42,145 nt of DNA from LH-M37 sp032251315 (lineage in GTDB: Bacteria; Pseudomonadota; Gammaproteobacteria; SZUA-229), in NCBI GenBank assembly GCA_032251315.1, contig JAVVEE010000016.1:1-42145 (forward strand). The letters are read 5' to 3'. A program made the position numbers and the translations under genes. Shown piece by piece: positions 25,410-34,216 of the stretch. Numbering within the stretch: the first letter of the stretch is position 1; each line of letters opens with the position of its first letter. The notes beneath the pieces were generated by a model. It did not search any database and was not told the origin of the DNA. It saw only the letters and a list, made by a program, of their open reading frames with translations.

Positions 25410-27422
25410 CTACCCCAGCATCTCCTTCAGCCCCGCCAGATGGGAGCGCCCGGTCTCAGGGGTCGACTTGACCGCATGCTTGCCGCCCGACCATTCGATA
25501 TCATCCTGGGGCAGCTCCTCCAGAAAACGACTGGGTTCACACATCACCTTATCACCGTAGCGTTTACGCACCTGCGCCATGGTCAGACTCAGGGTACGTT
25601 GCGCCCGGGTGATGCCAACATAGGCCAGGCGGCGCTCCTCTTCGATGCTGTCCTGCTCGATGCTGACCTGATGCGGGATCAGATCCTCTTCGAACCCCAC
25701 CAGAAAGACGTGCGGGAACTCCAGCCCTTTGGCCGCGTGCAGGGTCATCAGCCTGACCGCATCCTGCGCCTTGTCATCCTCCTTGCGCTGCAAAATATCC
25801 ATCAGCGCCAGCCGCGACATCAGCTCCGCCACCCCCGCCTCGGGATCCTTGGTCTGAAGCCGGGAGACCCACTCCATCAGCTCCATCACGTTGGCCCAGC
25901 GGCGCTCGGCGGTTTCCACATCCGGGCTCTGTTCCAGCAGCCAGGTTTCATAACCCAGGTCATCGAGCAGCTGGCGGGTGATGACAGTGGCCGGTTCATC
26001 TTCAGCGCGATCGGCCAGACGCAGCAGCCAGTCGCAAAACTGGCTCAGATTTCGGGCGGCGGAGGCCGAGAGGAGGCTCTGCACGCCGACTTCACCGCAG
26101 GCGGTGAGCAGGCTGACTTCACGCTTGACCGCATATTTACTGAGTTTTTCCAGCGTCGCCGGGCCGATGTTCCGGCGCGGGGTGTTGATCACGCGCAAAA
26201 ACGCGGCGTCATCATCGGGGTTGGCGAGCAGGCGCAGGTAGGAAACCACATCCTTGATCTCGGTACGCTCGAAAAACGAGATACCGCCACTGACCACGTA
26301 AGGGATATTCATGGCGCGCAGGTAGGTTTCAAAAATGCGCGCCTGGAAGTTGCCGCGATACAGAATCGCATAATGCTCGTATTTGGTGGCGTTCTGGATT
26401 TTGTGCGACTGCAACTCGATGCAGACCCGCTCGCCTTCATCTTCGGCGCTGTTGCAGTGAATCACCCGCACCGGGTCGCCATAACCCAGATCGCTCCATA
26501 AGCGCTTTTCATAAACATGGGGGTTATTTTTGATCAGCTCGTTAGCCACCTTGAGAATGCGCCCGGTGGAACGGTAGTTCTGCTCCAGCTTGATCAGTTC
26601 CAGATCGGGAAAATCTTTCGACAACTGCTCCAGGTTCTCCGGCCGTGCGCCGCGCCAGGCGTACACCGACTGATCGTCATCGCCCACTGCGGTGAGGCAG
26701 CGGCGGCGATCGGCCAGCATTTTCACCAGCTGGTACTGCATGGCATTGGTGTCCTGATATTCGTCCACCAGCAGGTAATGAATGCGATTCTGCCATGCTT
26801 CCAGAATATCCGGGCGCTGCATAAACAGGTGCGCGGTCTGCAAGATCAGATCGTCCAGATCAAAGGCATTGTAGGCGTGCAGCTGGCGCTGATATTTCAC
26901 GTAGATTTTGGCGAACTGCAGCTGCCGGTCGTCGGTGGCGTTGGCCGCGGCCTGCTCGGGCATGATGCCGTCATTCTTCCAGGTGGAAATCTGCGACTGC
27001 GCCTGACTCGCCAGATCCAGACCGCGATCACCGCTGCTGCGCAACAGCTCCTGAATGGTGGAGATACTGTCCGCCTGCGCGAACACCGAAAACCCGGCCT
27101 TATAATCCAGCGCGGCGTATTCCTTATGCAGAATATTCAGCGCCAGGCGGTGAAAAGTCGACACCCTCAGCCCTCTGGACTCCTTCTTGCCGGTGAGCTT
27201 TTTGACGCGCTTTTTCATCTCCTCGGCGGCCTTATTGGTGAAAGTCACCGCCGCGATGCGGTTCGCCGCAATGCCGCAGGGGCCGATCAGATAGGCGATC
27301 TTCTCGGTAATCACGCGGGTCTTGCCACTGCCTGCGCCCGCCAGCACCAGCATCGGGCCGTCTATGGTGCGCACTGCTTTGGCCTGCTGGGGGTTTAATT
27401 TTGGTGTATTGGATGTGTTCAA
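25410..27422 (-). CDS. rep: ATP-dependent DNA helicase Rep
   Basis: 670 residues, the Rep size. Superfamily 1 motifs are in order: LNPQQAKAVRTIDGPMLVLAGAGSGKT (Walker A 29-35), VTFTNKAAEEMKKRV, VDEYQDTN, VGDDDQSVYAWRGA, LEQNYRST, and LMTLHAAKGLEFPHVFLVG, VGITRAQRTLSLT. Rep is a 3'-5' helicase that removes proteins ahead of the replication fork. The N terminus (MNTSNTPKLNPQQ) is slightly extended. No close functional neighbour; ampD diverges 197 bases away. Confidence 0.95.
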   Translation of the reverse strand: MNTSNTPKLNPQQAKAVRTIDGPMLVLAGAGSGKTRVITEKIAYLIGPCGIAANRIAAVTFTNKAAEEMKKRVKKLTGKKESRGLRVSTFHRLALNILHKEYAALDYKAGFSVFAQADSISTIQELLRSSGDRGLDLASQAQSQISTWKNDGIMPEQAAANATDDRQLQFAKIYVKYQRQLHAYNAFDLDDLILQTAHLFMQRPDILEAWQNRIHYLLVDEYQDTNAMQYQLVKMLADRRRCLTAVGDDDQSVYAWRGARPENLEQLSKDFPDLELIKLEQNYRSTGRILKVANELIKNNPHVYEKRLWSDLGYGDPVRVIHCNSAEDEGERVCIELQSHKIQNATKYEHYAILYRGNFQARIFETYLRAMNIPYVVSGGISFFERTEIKDVVSYLRLLANPDDDAAFLRVINTPRRNIGPATLEKLSKYAVKREVSLLTACGEVGVQSLLSASAARNLSQFCDWLLRLADRAEDEPATVITRQLLDDLGYETWLLEQSPDVETAERRWANVMELMEWVSRLQTKDPEAGVAELMSRLALMDILQRKEDDKAQDAVRLMTLHAAKGLEFPHVFLVGFEEDLIPHQVSIEQDSIEEERRLAYVGITRAQRTLSLTMAQVRKRYGDKVMCEPSRFLEELPQDDIEWSGGKHAVKSTPETGRSHLAGLKEMLG

Positions 27423-27619
27423 TGGTGCTTCCTGAAATGAGGCGCCTATTGTACCGCCTGGGGAGCGATTGTCATTACTGCAAAATGGGGGGTTGATTTA
27501 TTTGTCATCGGCAGGAAATCAACAATGGACAGTTATGACAGTAAAATCAGCGCCACAGATGATTTCAATTACCCTCCGCGCGGCAGGCGAGATTCGCTCA
27601 CAACCACTATAATCAGCCC

Positions 27620-28168
27620 ATGCAGATAAACACCGAAACCGGCCTGATCGAAAACGCCCTCTACACCGCTTCGCCAAATGTCGATGACCGCCCGGCGGAG
27701 GCCGATATCGACCTGATCGTGGTGCACTCCATCAGCCTGCCGCCGGGTGAGTATGGCGGGCCATGGATCGAGAAGCTGTTCACCAACCAGTTGCCCGCCG
27801 AGGTGCATCCCTACTTTGCGGAAATTTATCAGATGAAGGTTTCCGCCCACGCGCTGATTCGCCGCGACGGCACGGTGCAGCAGTTTGTGCCCTTCCATCA
27901 ACGCGCCTGGCACGCCGGGCAGTCCTGTTATCAGGGCCGCGACACCTGCAATGATTTTTCCATCGGCATCGAGCTGGAAGGCGGCGATGATTCGCCCTTC
28001 GAAGCGACCCAGTATCAGCAACTGGCGGCGCTGATCGAGGCACTGAACACCGTCTACCCCAACATCAGCAAAACCCGGCTGGCCGGTCACAGCGACATCG
28101 CCCCGGGGCGAAAAACCGACCCCGGCAGCGGTTTCGACTGGGATCGTCTCAAATCCCTGCTCGCTTAA
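27620..28168 (+). CDS. ampD: 1,6-anhydro-N-acetylmuramyl-L-alanine amidase AmpD
   Basis: 182 residues. Zinc ligands are His36 (IVVHSI), His157 (LAGHSDIAPGRKTDPG) and Asp167, and the catalytic glutamate region SIGIELEG is present. The cytosolic amidase removes the stem peptide from anhydroMurNAc during wall recycling and thereby lowers the signal that turns on AmpR-controlled beta-lactamases. It is the first gene of the ampD-ampE pair, but the two are 230 bases apart with a repeat between. The recycled sugar can feed AmgK-MurU, encoded 10 kb away. Confidence 0.95.
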   Translation: MQINTETGLIENALYTASPNVDDRPAEADIDLIVVHSISLPPGEYGGPWIEKLFTNQLPAEVHPYFAEIYQMKVSAHALIRRDGTVQQFVPFHQRAWHAGQSCYQGRDTCNDFSIGIELEGGDDSPFEATQYQQLAALIEALNTVYPNISKTRLAGHSDIAPGRKTDPGSGFDWDRLKSLLA

Positions 28169-28173
28169 GACAT

Positions 28174-28323
28174 AGTTGGCAGTTGGCAGTTGGCAGTTGG
28201 CAGTAAAAGTTTAGATGCCCGGACAGAACTTGCAAGCCTGCATACACTGCCCTCTCTCCCTATGGGGGGGCATTTTTATTTTTGGCCTTTAACTGCCTAC
28301 TGCCAACTGCCTACTGCCAACTA
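28174..28323. repeat. Inverted pair of AGTTGGC-type tandem repeats
   Basis: AGTTGGC is repeated four times plus AGT (28174-28204). An opposite-strand array of the same unit, with some GTAGGC variants, lies at 28291-28323. The two arms enclose about 86 bases and could form a long stem. The arrangement is typical of non-coding repeats scattered in some proteobacterial genomes. It sits between ampD and ampE. Confidence 0.85.
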
Positions 28324-28398
28324 ATAGCTTCTCGGTGCTCTTTTAAAATACGCGAGTAATGCTATCATCTGCGCAACCTTCAACTAAATAACAAAAAT

Positions 28399-29244
28399 AT
28401 GGCTCTTATCTCTATTATTATCAGCTTGATGCTCGACCACAGCTTCCGGCACCAGCACCATTGGCGCGACCTCTCGTGGTTCGAGCGTTATACCCAGCGT
28501 ATTTATAATTACATCAAAACAGATAACGTCTGGCTTAAATTAGCCGCCGTGCTGGCACCCATCTTGCTGATGTTCGCGCTGTTGCAACTGGCTTTATTCG
28601 ACGTTTCCCTGGGGTTATTTTATTTCCTGTTCAGCATCGCGGTCCTGTTCTACTGTCTGGGGCCAAACAGCCTGAGCAACGACATTGACGCCTATCTGGA
28701 TGCCCGCAGCCTGGGCGATGATGATGAAGCGCTGCATTATGCCAGCCTGCTCACCGGTCGCCCGGCTTCAGCCTCGCCCGACCAACAGATCTCGGATGTC
28801 ACCCACGCCATTCTCAGCGTGGTAAACGAACGCGTATTCTCGGTGCTGTTCTGGTTTGTGCTACTCGGCCCGCTGGGCGCAGTGCTGTACCACCTGATCG
28901 CGTATCTGAGCAAACAGGACGATGCAGCCGCGTCGTTACGCGAACCCGCCGCATTCATCCAGGCAAGCATGGCCTGGGCACCGGCGCGTTTACTGGCCAT
29001 CGGCTACGCCCTCACCGGCCATTTTGATGGTGCCGTACAGGCCCATCAGAACCGTCCCCAGGAAACCGATATCGCACTTTCCAATTACGACGTGCTGATT
29101 AACACCGGCATGGGCGCTCTGCGCGATCAGGAGTGCAGTGATGAAATCTCCTGTATCCGTTCTGCCCGCAGCCTGGTTACCCGCTCGATTCTGGTCTGGA
29201 TTGCCATGCTGGCGCTGCTGACACTCGGTGGCTGGTTAGGTTAA
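28399..29244 (+). CDS. ampE: AmpE membrane protein
   Basis: 281 residues, the size of enterobacterial AmpE. It begins MALISIIISLMLDHSFRHQHHWRDLSWFERYTQ, the family start, and has membrane segments near 48-95, 145-172 and 260-280. AmpE is an inner-membrane protein conserved with AmpD, once proposed as a sensory partner of beta-lactamase control; its activity is unknown. It lies 230 bases beyond ampD. Confidence 0.92.
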   Translation: MALISIIISLMLDHSFRHQHHWRDLSWFERYTQRIYNYIKTDNVWLKLAAVLAPILLMFALLQLALFDVSLGLFYFLFSIAVLFYCLGPNSLSNDIDAYLDARSLGDDDEALHYASLLTGRPASASPDQQISDVTHAILSVVNERVFSVLFWFVLLGPLGAVLYHLIAYLSKQDDAAASLREPAAFIQASMAWAPARLLAIGYALTGHFDGAVQAHQNRPQETDIALSNYDVLINTGMGALRDQECSDEISCIRSARSLVTRSILVWIAMLALLTLGGWLG

Positions 29245-29254
29245 GAGTGGTACC

Positions 29255-29332
29255 TGTAGGTGCGAATTCATTCGCACAAATATGCTTCCGTTCGCGCTGA
29301 AATACCCTTGTGCGAATAAATTCGCACCTACA
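29255..29332. repeat. Palindromic repeat element (GTGCGAAT family), copy 1
   Basis: Two 25-base arms (29255-29279 and 29308-29332) are inverted copies with one mismatch. Each arm is itself nearly palindromic around GTGCGAATTTATTCGCAC. The 28-base spacer is not conserved. A second copy lies at 39854-39918. It occupies the gap before the phosphatase gene. Confidence 0.93.
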
Positions 29333-29394
29333 TTCATGAATCCAGCAGTAATAATTACAAGCAGCAATGATTAATTCAAAAACATAAAAACACT

Positions 29395-29979
29395 ATGACC
29401 AGAATTGATGTAATACGTCACGGCGAACCCGAAGGCGGTCGCCGTTATCGCGGTTACGGCGTCAATGACCCGCTCACCGAAAAAGGCTGGCAGCAGATGT
29501 GGGCCTCAATGCCGGAGCAGCCCGAGTGGGAAATCATCATCTCCTCGCCGCTGGCTCGCTGCCTGGATTTTGCTCGGGCGCTGGCGGCCAAAACCGGCGC
29601 TACCTGCCTCGTCGAAGAGGCGATGAAAGAGATCGGCTTCGGCGTCTGGGAAGGCCTGACCCCGGAAGAGATTCTCGCCCGGGACAGCCAGGCGCTGGAG
29701 CATTTCTATCAGGATCCCGTGCACAACCGCCCCGAAGGCGCCGAAGACCTGAATGCTTTTTCACAACGCGTCTGGCAGGCCTATCTGGCAATTGCCGAAG
29801 CCTACAGAGGCAAACACATTCTCATCGTCGGCCACGCCGGCGTGGCCCGCGCCATCACCGCCAATGTGCTCAACATGTCACTGGATAATGTCTACAGCAG
29901 ACTCAGCGTGGAATACGCCGCCATTGTTTCCACCGTATTCAACGAAGGCGCGCCACCGAAACTGGTGATCAGGGCTTAA
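29395..29979 (+). CDS. Histidine phosphatase family protein (CobC-like)
   Basis: 194 residues. The phosphohistidine motif is RHGE (His9 in MTRIDVIRHGE); the second catalytic histidine lies in VGHAGVARAI (His147), and SSPLARCLDFA supplies the substrate arginine. This layout fits alpha-ribazole phosphatases (CobC) of cobalamin assembly, but also other small members of the family, and no cobalamin genes are near. I therefore leave the substrate open. Confidence 0.85.
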   Translation: MTRIDVIRHGEPEGGRRYRGYGVNDPLTEKGWQQMWASMPEQPEWEIIISSPLARCLDFARALAAKTGATCLVEEAMKEIGFGVWEGLTPEEILARDSQALEHFYQDPVHNRPEGAEDLNAFSQRVWQAYLAIAEAYRGKHILIVGHAGVARAITANVLNMSLDNVYSRLSVEYAAIVSTVFNEGAPPKLVIRA

Positions 29980-30024
29980 TTTCGCGGCTCGCTTTAAGCT
30001 AATTCAGGCGAGTCGATTGCAGGC

Positions 30025-30798
30025 TTATAGCGCGATACCTGTAAGTGCTTGTGGATAGAATATTTGCTGAACGCCGGCTCGCCAGGGCTGTTTCGGGTCG
30101 AATTCCGCCAACGCCTTTTCATTAAAATAGTCATACTGCATCCGGTCTTTTTCTATAATCACCCGACTAATGCTTTTGGTATGCGAATGCGGACGCGACA
30201 TATTAATACTGGATGAAGCATTATCAGAATCTTGCAGCAGATGCAGTTCATTGAGGATATTTTTTGCACTCGGGCCTGCTGCCTGATGCGCGTGGACAAA
30301 TGCATCAAACAGATCCCGGCGATACTGTATAACCTCATCCAGCCGCTCGGACGAAGAGCTGATGAACCAGCCCCTGTCCAGCGCAATCTCCATCATCTGC
30401 AACACCGAGCCATTCCAGCAATAACACCGTGCCTGACTCTGCCCGACAAATACCAGGTCGCAAGGAGCAAACGCCAACCAGTCAAGCCGGTTGATGGCAT
30501 TATCCACAGCCTGTGCCGAACACTGCTTTAAAAGCTGGGGAATGATCAGGCCACGACTCTGCCGTGCGCTCGGACAATACTCCTGATAGCGGTTGAGCAA
30601 TGCCGCAACCAGACCGCTGGAGTTCATGCCAAACCAGGTACCCCCTGAAACCAGATCGACCGAGTAACTCATGCTAACGCCCCTTTCCTGATCATCTTTC
30701 GTGACCAGCGTATTTAATTCCTGTCGATCGCGACGTTCATCCCGGTTCATGGTAATAATCAGGCCTTCCCGGCTCGGGAACAGACTCAGGGTACACAT
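30025..30798 (-). CDS. NRDE/TANGO2 family protein
   Basis: 257 residues. The start MCTLSLFPSREGLIITMNRDERRDR contains the family's namesake Asn-Arg-Asp-Glu (18-21), preceded by Cys2, a position conserved in Ntn-hydrolase-like folds. TANGO2 relatives have been linked to haem trafficking and lipid or membrane traffic in animals; bacterial roles are unclear. Its ATG shares one base with the upstream stop (TAATG), so it is translated with the DinB-like gene. Last gene of the five-gene minus-strand unit. Confidence 0.87.
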   Translation of the reverse strand: MCTLSLFPSREGLIITMNRDERRDRQELNTLVTKDDQERGVSMSYSVDLVSGGTWFGMNSSGLVAALLNRYQEYCPSARQSRGLIIPQLLKQCSAQAVDNAINRLDWLAFAPCDLVFVGQSQARCYCWNGSVLQMMEIALDRGWFISSSSERLDEVIQYRRDLFDAFVHAHQAAGPSAKNILNELHLLQDSDNASSSINMSRPHSHTKSISRVIIEKDRMQYDYFNEKALAEFDPKQPWRAGVQQIFYPQALTGIAL

Positions 30799-31316
30799 TA
30801 CACAGCACCCATTTTAGCGCTGTTCTGGCGCAGAAATGTGGTGGTGCCGGGTGCCAGACCAATGTATTCAGGCAGAGCCACCCCGGCATGAGCCAGTAAC
30901 AGCTTGATATGCGCAACATGGTGAATGGTATGGTTGATCAGATAGAGTAGCTCCCGATGCAGACTGGATTTGAACTGAGCATTCTGTGTCTGCAGGCAGT
31001 CGATTTCCGAGATCACTGTCAACGGTTTATCGCCGACCTGTAATTGTTCACACCACCGCAACAAGGCTTTCACCTGAGCGCTTGCCAGCTGCCGGTCAGA
31101 TTCAACCGGGCTATCGCGGTGACGCTGATTATAATCCACGCAATCCTGCAACAGCCCTTTTTGCAGAGCCAGGAAATGATCACTGATATGACGGATATGA
31201 CGGCCGGCACCAGTTTGCAGAAACAGGGCATTGGCCTCCTCTGAAACCAGCGTATCCAGAGTATCGAAAATCACCGTTAATTGTTCCAGCGAATGAATTA
31301 GCGCTTTACGCAACAT
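30798..31316 (-). CDS. DinB-like four-helix protein
   Basis: 172 residues from MLRKALIHSLEQLTVIFDTLDTL. The sequence is all-helical and has histidines at the spacing of DinB/YfiT-type metal sites: GRHIRHISDHFLALQKG in the middle and LINHTIHHVAHIKLLL near the end. The DinB fold includes thiol transferases and metal hydrolases, so no reaction can be named. GGAGG precedes ATG 31316; an upstream in-frame start (31403) would overlap the acyltransferase gene by 98 bases and is less likely. Its start overlaps the acyltransferase end by 11 bases. Confidence 0.83.
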   Translation of the reverse strand: MLRKALIHSLEQLTVIFDTLDTLVSEEANALFLQTGAGRHIRHISDHFLALQKGLLQDCVDYNQRHRDSPVESDRQLASAQVKALLRWCEQLQVGDKPLTVISEIDCLQTQNAQFKSSLHRELLYLINHTIHHVAHIKLLLAHAGVALPEYIGLAPGTTTFLRQNSAKMGAV

Positions 31317-33063
31317 GCTGCCTCCACGTTTCAAGAAAACTTTTCGCCTCCGGCTTACCCAGATAACGATCAAGATATTTTTGTGGTGCCAGCCGCAAAT
31401 CAACCATAATCAGGCCATCCAGGGCCTCGTTGAAACCATGATTGAGAGAGAAATCTATAAATTTGCCATTGAGCGACAGATAGTGGCGGATCAGTGTTGG
31501 CACCCGATTTTCCGCATCCGAATGTCCCAGCAATTTGTTGATGATGGCGACACTGGATAGAGTGGCCATCAGCGCCCTGTCCCAGGGGCGATCCTGCGTC
31601 GACAGAGGTGATATTGGCCTGACCAGCAAGCGAATATTGCTGTCGGCCGTGTGATTGGTTAACAGCGTATCTGCCAGCAATGCCCGGGCCAAAGGGGAGT
31701 AACGACGGGAAATACTGACACAACCAAACAGGGTGTGGCAATCGGGGTTCTGCACCACGAAGGCACCGATGCCCCGCCATAACAGGTCCAGCGCCCGAAG
31801 ATTACGCTGATAGTCCACACAGACGAACGAACGCCCGACTTCTATGGCACCGCCCAGCGCCTGAATAAAGGCCTCGTCATAATGAAACAGGGAGTGGCTG
31901 TAGAGGCCGTTCAGCCCCTGCTGTTGCATCACCTCACTGATATTGGCTGCGCGATAGCCCCCAATCAGTTTTGTTGCAGCATGATCCCAGGCCCAGACAT
32001 GCCAGTAGTGCGGATCGAAACGGTCACGATCACGCTCCAGGCCGGTGCCTTCTCCGGCGGCACGGAAAGTACGCTCCCGCTCAATGGCCAACTGCTCGGC
32101 CACACAACCCAGCTGTTCGAAAGGCGCGCAATACACGGCATGATTACCCTGCCTGTCCACACAATAGGACTCCAGCCGGGCCATTTGCTCTTGCAACAAC
32201 ATCGGCGAAATAACTTTCTCTATCATGCGTTGACGGTTTTGGGACTCCGGTTTTTGCAGCCATGACTGATCGCCCAGCAGTTCACAGCTCACCCGCAGAT
32301 ACTGCATCAAACCGCCCGCTGTCACCGGTGGCGGTAACTGGTCACAATACAGCGCATGGCCTATCGTGGCCGCCACCGTGGTATCGCGTTTTGCCAGCAT
32401 GGCGCGCGGCAATAACAGGGTGCGCAGGCGCTTGTGAATATAATCACTAAAATAAAACCACAGGCTATTTCGATTGCTGATATATATCGGCAGACAGGCG
32501 GCCTTATATTTGATCGCCAGTCGACCGATCATCGGCAGCCATGGCTCATCTTCAATTCGCATGCCCGGCAGCTTCAGGCGCGATACCGTACCAGCAGGAA
32601 ACACCAACAGGGCACCCCCATTCGCCAGATGCTGACTGGCCTGCCTTAGCCCTCTGGCATTGGATTGTTGACGCGCGGGATTGAGTACATCAACACCAAT
32701 AAACAGATCACTGAATTCCGGAAATGCCAGCAACATATCATTCGCCATCACCTTTAGATCAGAACGCTGACTCAAAAGCAGACGGCTGAGCAGCATGCCT
32801 TCCAGCCCGCCGAGGGGATGGTTAGCAACCACAATGAGTGGCCCGTGGCTCGGTACTGCCTGTAAACGCTCCGGGTTATCTACAGACAAACTGACGCCGA
32901 GTTTGCTGAGGGTATAATCCAGAAAGGCCGGTGCTCCGCGATTTTCTTTTCCGCCTGCAAGCCACTCATCATACCAGTCACGTAACACATGCAAACGTGT
33001 CAGCTTGTTCAGAGCCCACCGTAATAGCGGATTCACTTTGGATAATGCCAGAGGATTTTGCAT
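31306..33063 (-). CDS. Two-domain acyltransferase (PlsC-like plus OlsB-like GNAT)
   Basis: 585 residues. The first half has a PlsC-type lysophospholipid acyltransferase core, with ANHPLGGLEGM (80-90, a variant of the His-x4-Asp motif), a LLVFPAGTVSR patch and no long signal peptide. The second half (about 300-585) resembles the hemolysin-like/OlsB N-acyltransferase domain: EREARTFR-like AIERERTFRAAGEGTGLERDRDRFD, HVWAWDHAATKLIGGYR. Both O- and N-acylation domains in one chain recall OlsF, which makes ornithine lipid in Serratia. It follows the ATP-grasp gene by 10 bases and overlaps the DinB-like gene. The lipid acceptor here is not proven; it may be ornithine or another amino compound. Confidence 0.85.
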   Translation of the reverse strand: MQNPLALSKVNPLLRWALNKLTRLHVLRDWYDEWLAGGKENRGAPAFLDYTLSKLGVSLSVDNPERLQAVPSHGPLIVVANHPLGGLEGMLLSRLLLSQRSDLKVMANDMLLAFPEFSDLFIGVDVLNPARQQSNARGLRQASQHLANGGALLVFPAGTVSRLKLPGMRIEDEPWLPMIGRLAIKYKAACLPIYISNRNSLWFYFSDYIHKRLRTLLLPRAMLAKRDTTVAATIGHALYCDQLPPPVTAGGLMQYLRVSCELLGDQSWLQKPESQNRQRMIEKVISPMLLQEQMARLESYCVDRQGNHAVYCAPFEQLGCVAEQLAIERERTFRAAGEGTGLERDRDRFDPHYWHVWAWDHAATKLIGGYRAANISEVMQQQGLNGLYSHSLFHYDEAFIQALGGAIEVGRSFVCVDYQRNLRALDLLWRGIGAFVVQNPDCHTLFGCVSISRRYSPLARALLADTLLTNHTADSNIRLLVRPISPLSTQDRPWDRALMATLSSVAIINKLLGHSDAENRVPTLIRHYLSLNGKFIDFSLNHGFNEALDGLIMVDLRLAPQKYLDRYLGKPEAKSFLETWRQHVA

Positions 33064-33073
33064 ATCTATCGCC

Positions 33074-34201
33074 TTAGTCAGTTTCCGGATAACTTCGGGT
33101 TAACCGGCGTTCGTGCAGCCAGTGAGTTATTAATTTGCGCAAGCCGGGCGGCTTCATTCCCTGCCGCCTATGGTAAGCGCCCATTTTGAACAGGGTGCGG
33201 TACTGCCATAGCAGGGTGCTGATGGCTTCACTAAAACGCGCGTCCTTATCCCAGATGTGAATAGATTCCGAACTGGCGCCGTTGATTTCGACGATTTCAA
33301 TGTTCCTGCCATTTTTCAGGGCATCAATATCTGAAAACTTCACGTCCAGTCGCCCGTAATAAAACTCGGGCAAATCACTCATCATCCGGTGAATCGTTTG
33401 CGTCAGTGTCGGGGTAATCAGACTACGTGCATCGCGGAATACAGCACCACGGCAGTGACTGGCGGAAAACACCAGACGCAGTTTCTCGCCCTGCTTTAGC
33501 ACCTGCTGCCAGCGCTGATGATGTCTTGACTGATACAGATGCTGCAGCTGACCGGCACGTTCATTCTGCGCTACCAGTTGCTGCACCGTACTCGAGCCAT
33601 CGCCGACAACATGGGGCGAATATTTAAACGTCATGGAGACAATTTCGTTCTCATCCGTTTCGGGATTACGGACGTAGAAAATTCCGGCTTCCGGCTCCCA
33701 GGTCGACAGCGTCTGGCACAAAAAGGCCGAACCCACCGGGTAGGAGGCAATAACATGATGCAATTGTTGCTGTGTTTCAATGAGTTTGACGCCTGCACCG
33801 CGGCAACCTACATCCGGTTTGCAGACAAACGGCAGAGTGATTTTTTCTGCCACGACCTGGAGTAAACACCGAGCTGCCTGAGTTTCGACAGATTCAGAAT
33901 TCACCGTGAAACAGACCCAGGGAAGAATCGCATCACGACACTGACCCTGAGCCTGTTCCATGAGTTCATGCTTGGAGCCGCCAACCATGCCCGCCAACGG
34001 CAAACGGGGATTGGCCAACAGAGGCAGGGTCAGCGAGCGGTAACACAAAGCCAGCAATAGCCACTGCACGGCGACCGGACTGTACATCACCCAGGTCGGC
34101 CAGAATTCAAACCATGAGGTGCTTTTCCCTGAAGAATCGCTGGCCTGCCAGCTAATCATCTTATATTTTTCCAGAAACGTTTTTGTAATACCGTCAGCCA
34201 A
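33074..34201 (-). CDS. ATP-grasp family ligase-like protein
   Basis: 375 residues. The region AEKITLPFVCKPDVGCRGAGVKLI matches the glycine-rich nucleotide-binding loop of ATP-grasp enzymes, and GRLDVKFSDIDALKNGRNIEIVEINGASSE holds the metal-binding Asp/Glu/Asn residues. ATP-grasp enzymes join a carboxylate to an amine or thiol through an acyl phosphate. Substrates are unknown. I keep the TTG start at 34201 because AAGGAG lies 8 bases upstream; ATG 34159 has no such site. It lies 15 bases after the HD-GYP gene and 10 before the acyltransferase, so it probably works with that lipid enzyme. Confidence 0.82.
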   Translation of the reverse strand: MADGITKTFLEKYKMISWQASDSSGKSTSWFEFWPTWVMYSPVAVQWLLLALCYRSLTLPLLANPRLPLAGMVGGSKHELMEQAQGQCRDAILPWVCFTVNSESVETQAARCLLQVVAEKITLPFVCKPDVGCRGAGVKLIETQQQLHHVIASYPVGSAFLCQTLSTWEPEAGIFYVRNPETDENEIVSMTFKYSPHVVGDGSSTVQQLVAQNERAGQLQHLYQSRHHQRWQQVLKQGEKLRLVFSASHCRGAVFRDARSLITPTLTQTIHRMMSDLPEFYYGRLDVKFSDIDALKNGRNIEIVEINGASSESIHIWDKDARFSEAISTLLWQYRTLFKMGAYHRRQGMKPPGLRKLITHWLHERRLTRSYPETD

Positions 34202-34216
34202 GCCATCGACTCCTTA

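Noticed and set aside
25440..27398. Two long plus-strand frames opposite rep
   Set aside because: They mirror the coding strand of rep and show no family motifs.
28174..28323. CRISPR array
   Set aside because: Units are 7 bases without spacers, and no cas gene is present; these are simple tandem repeats.
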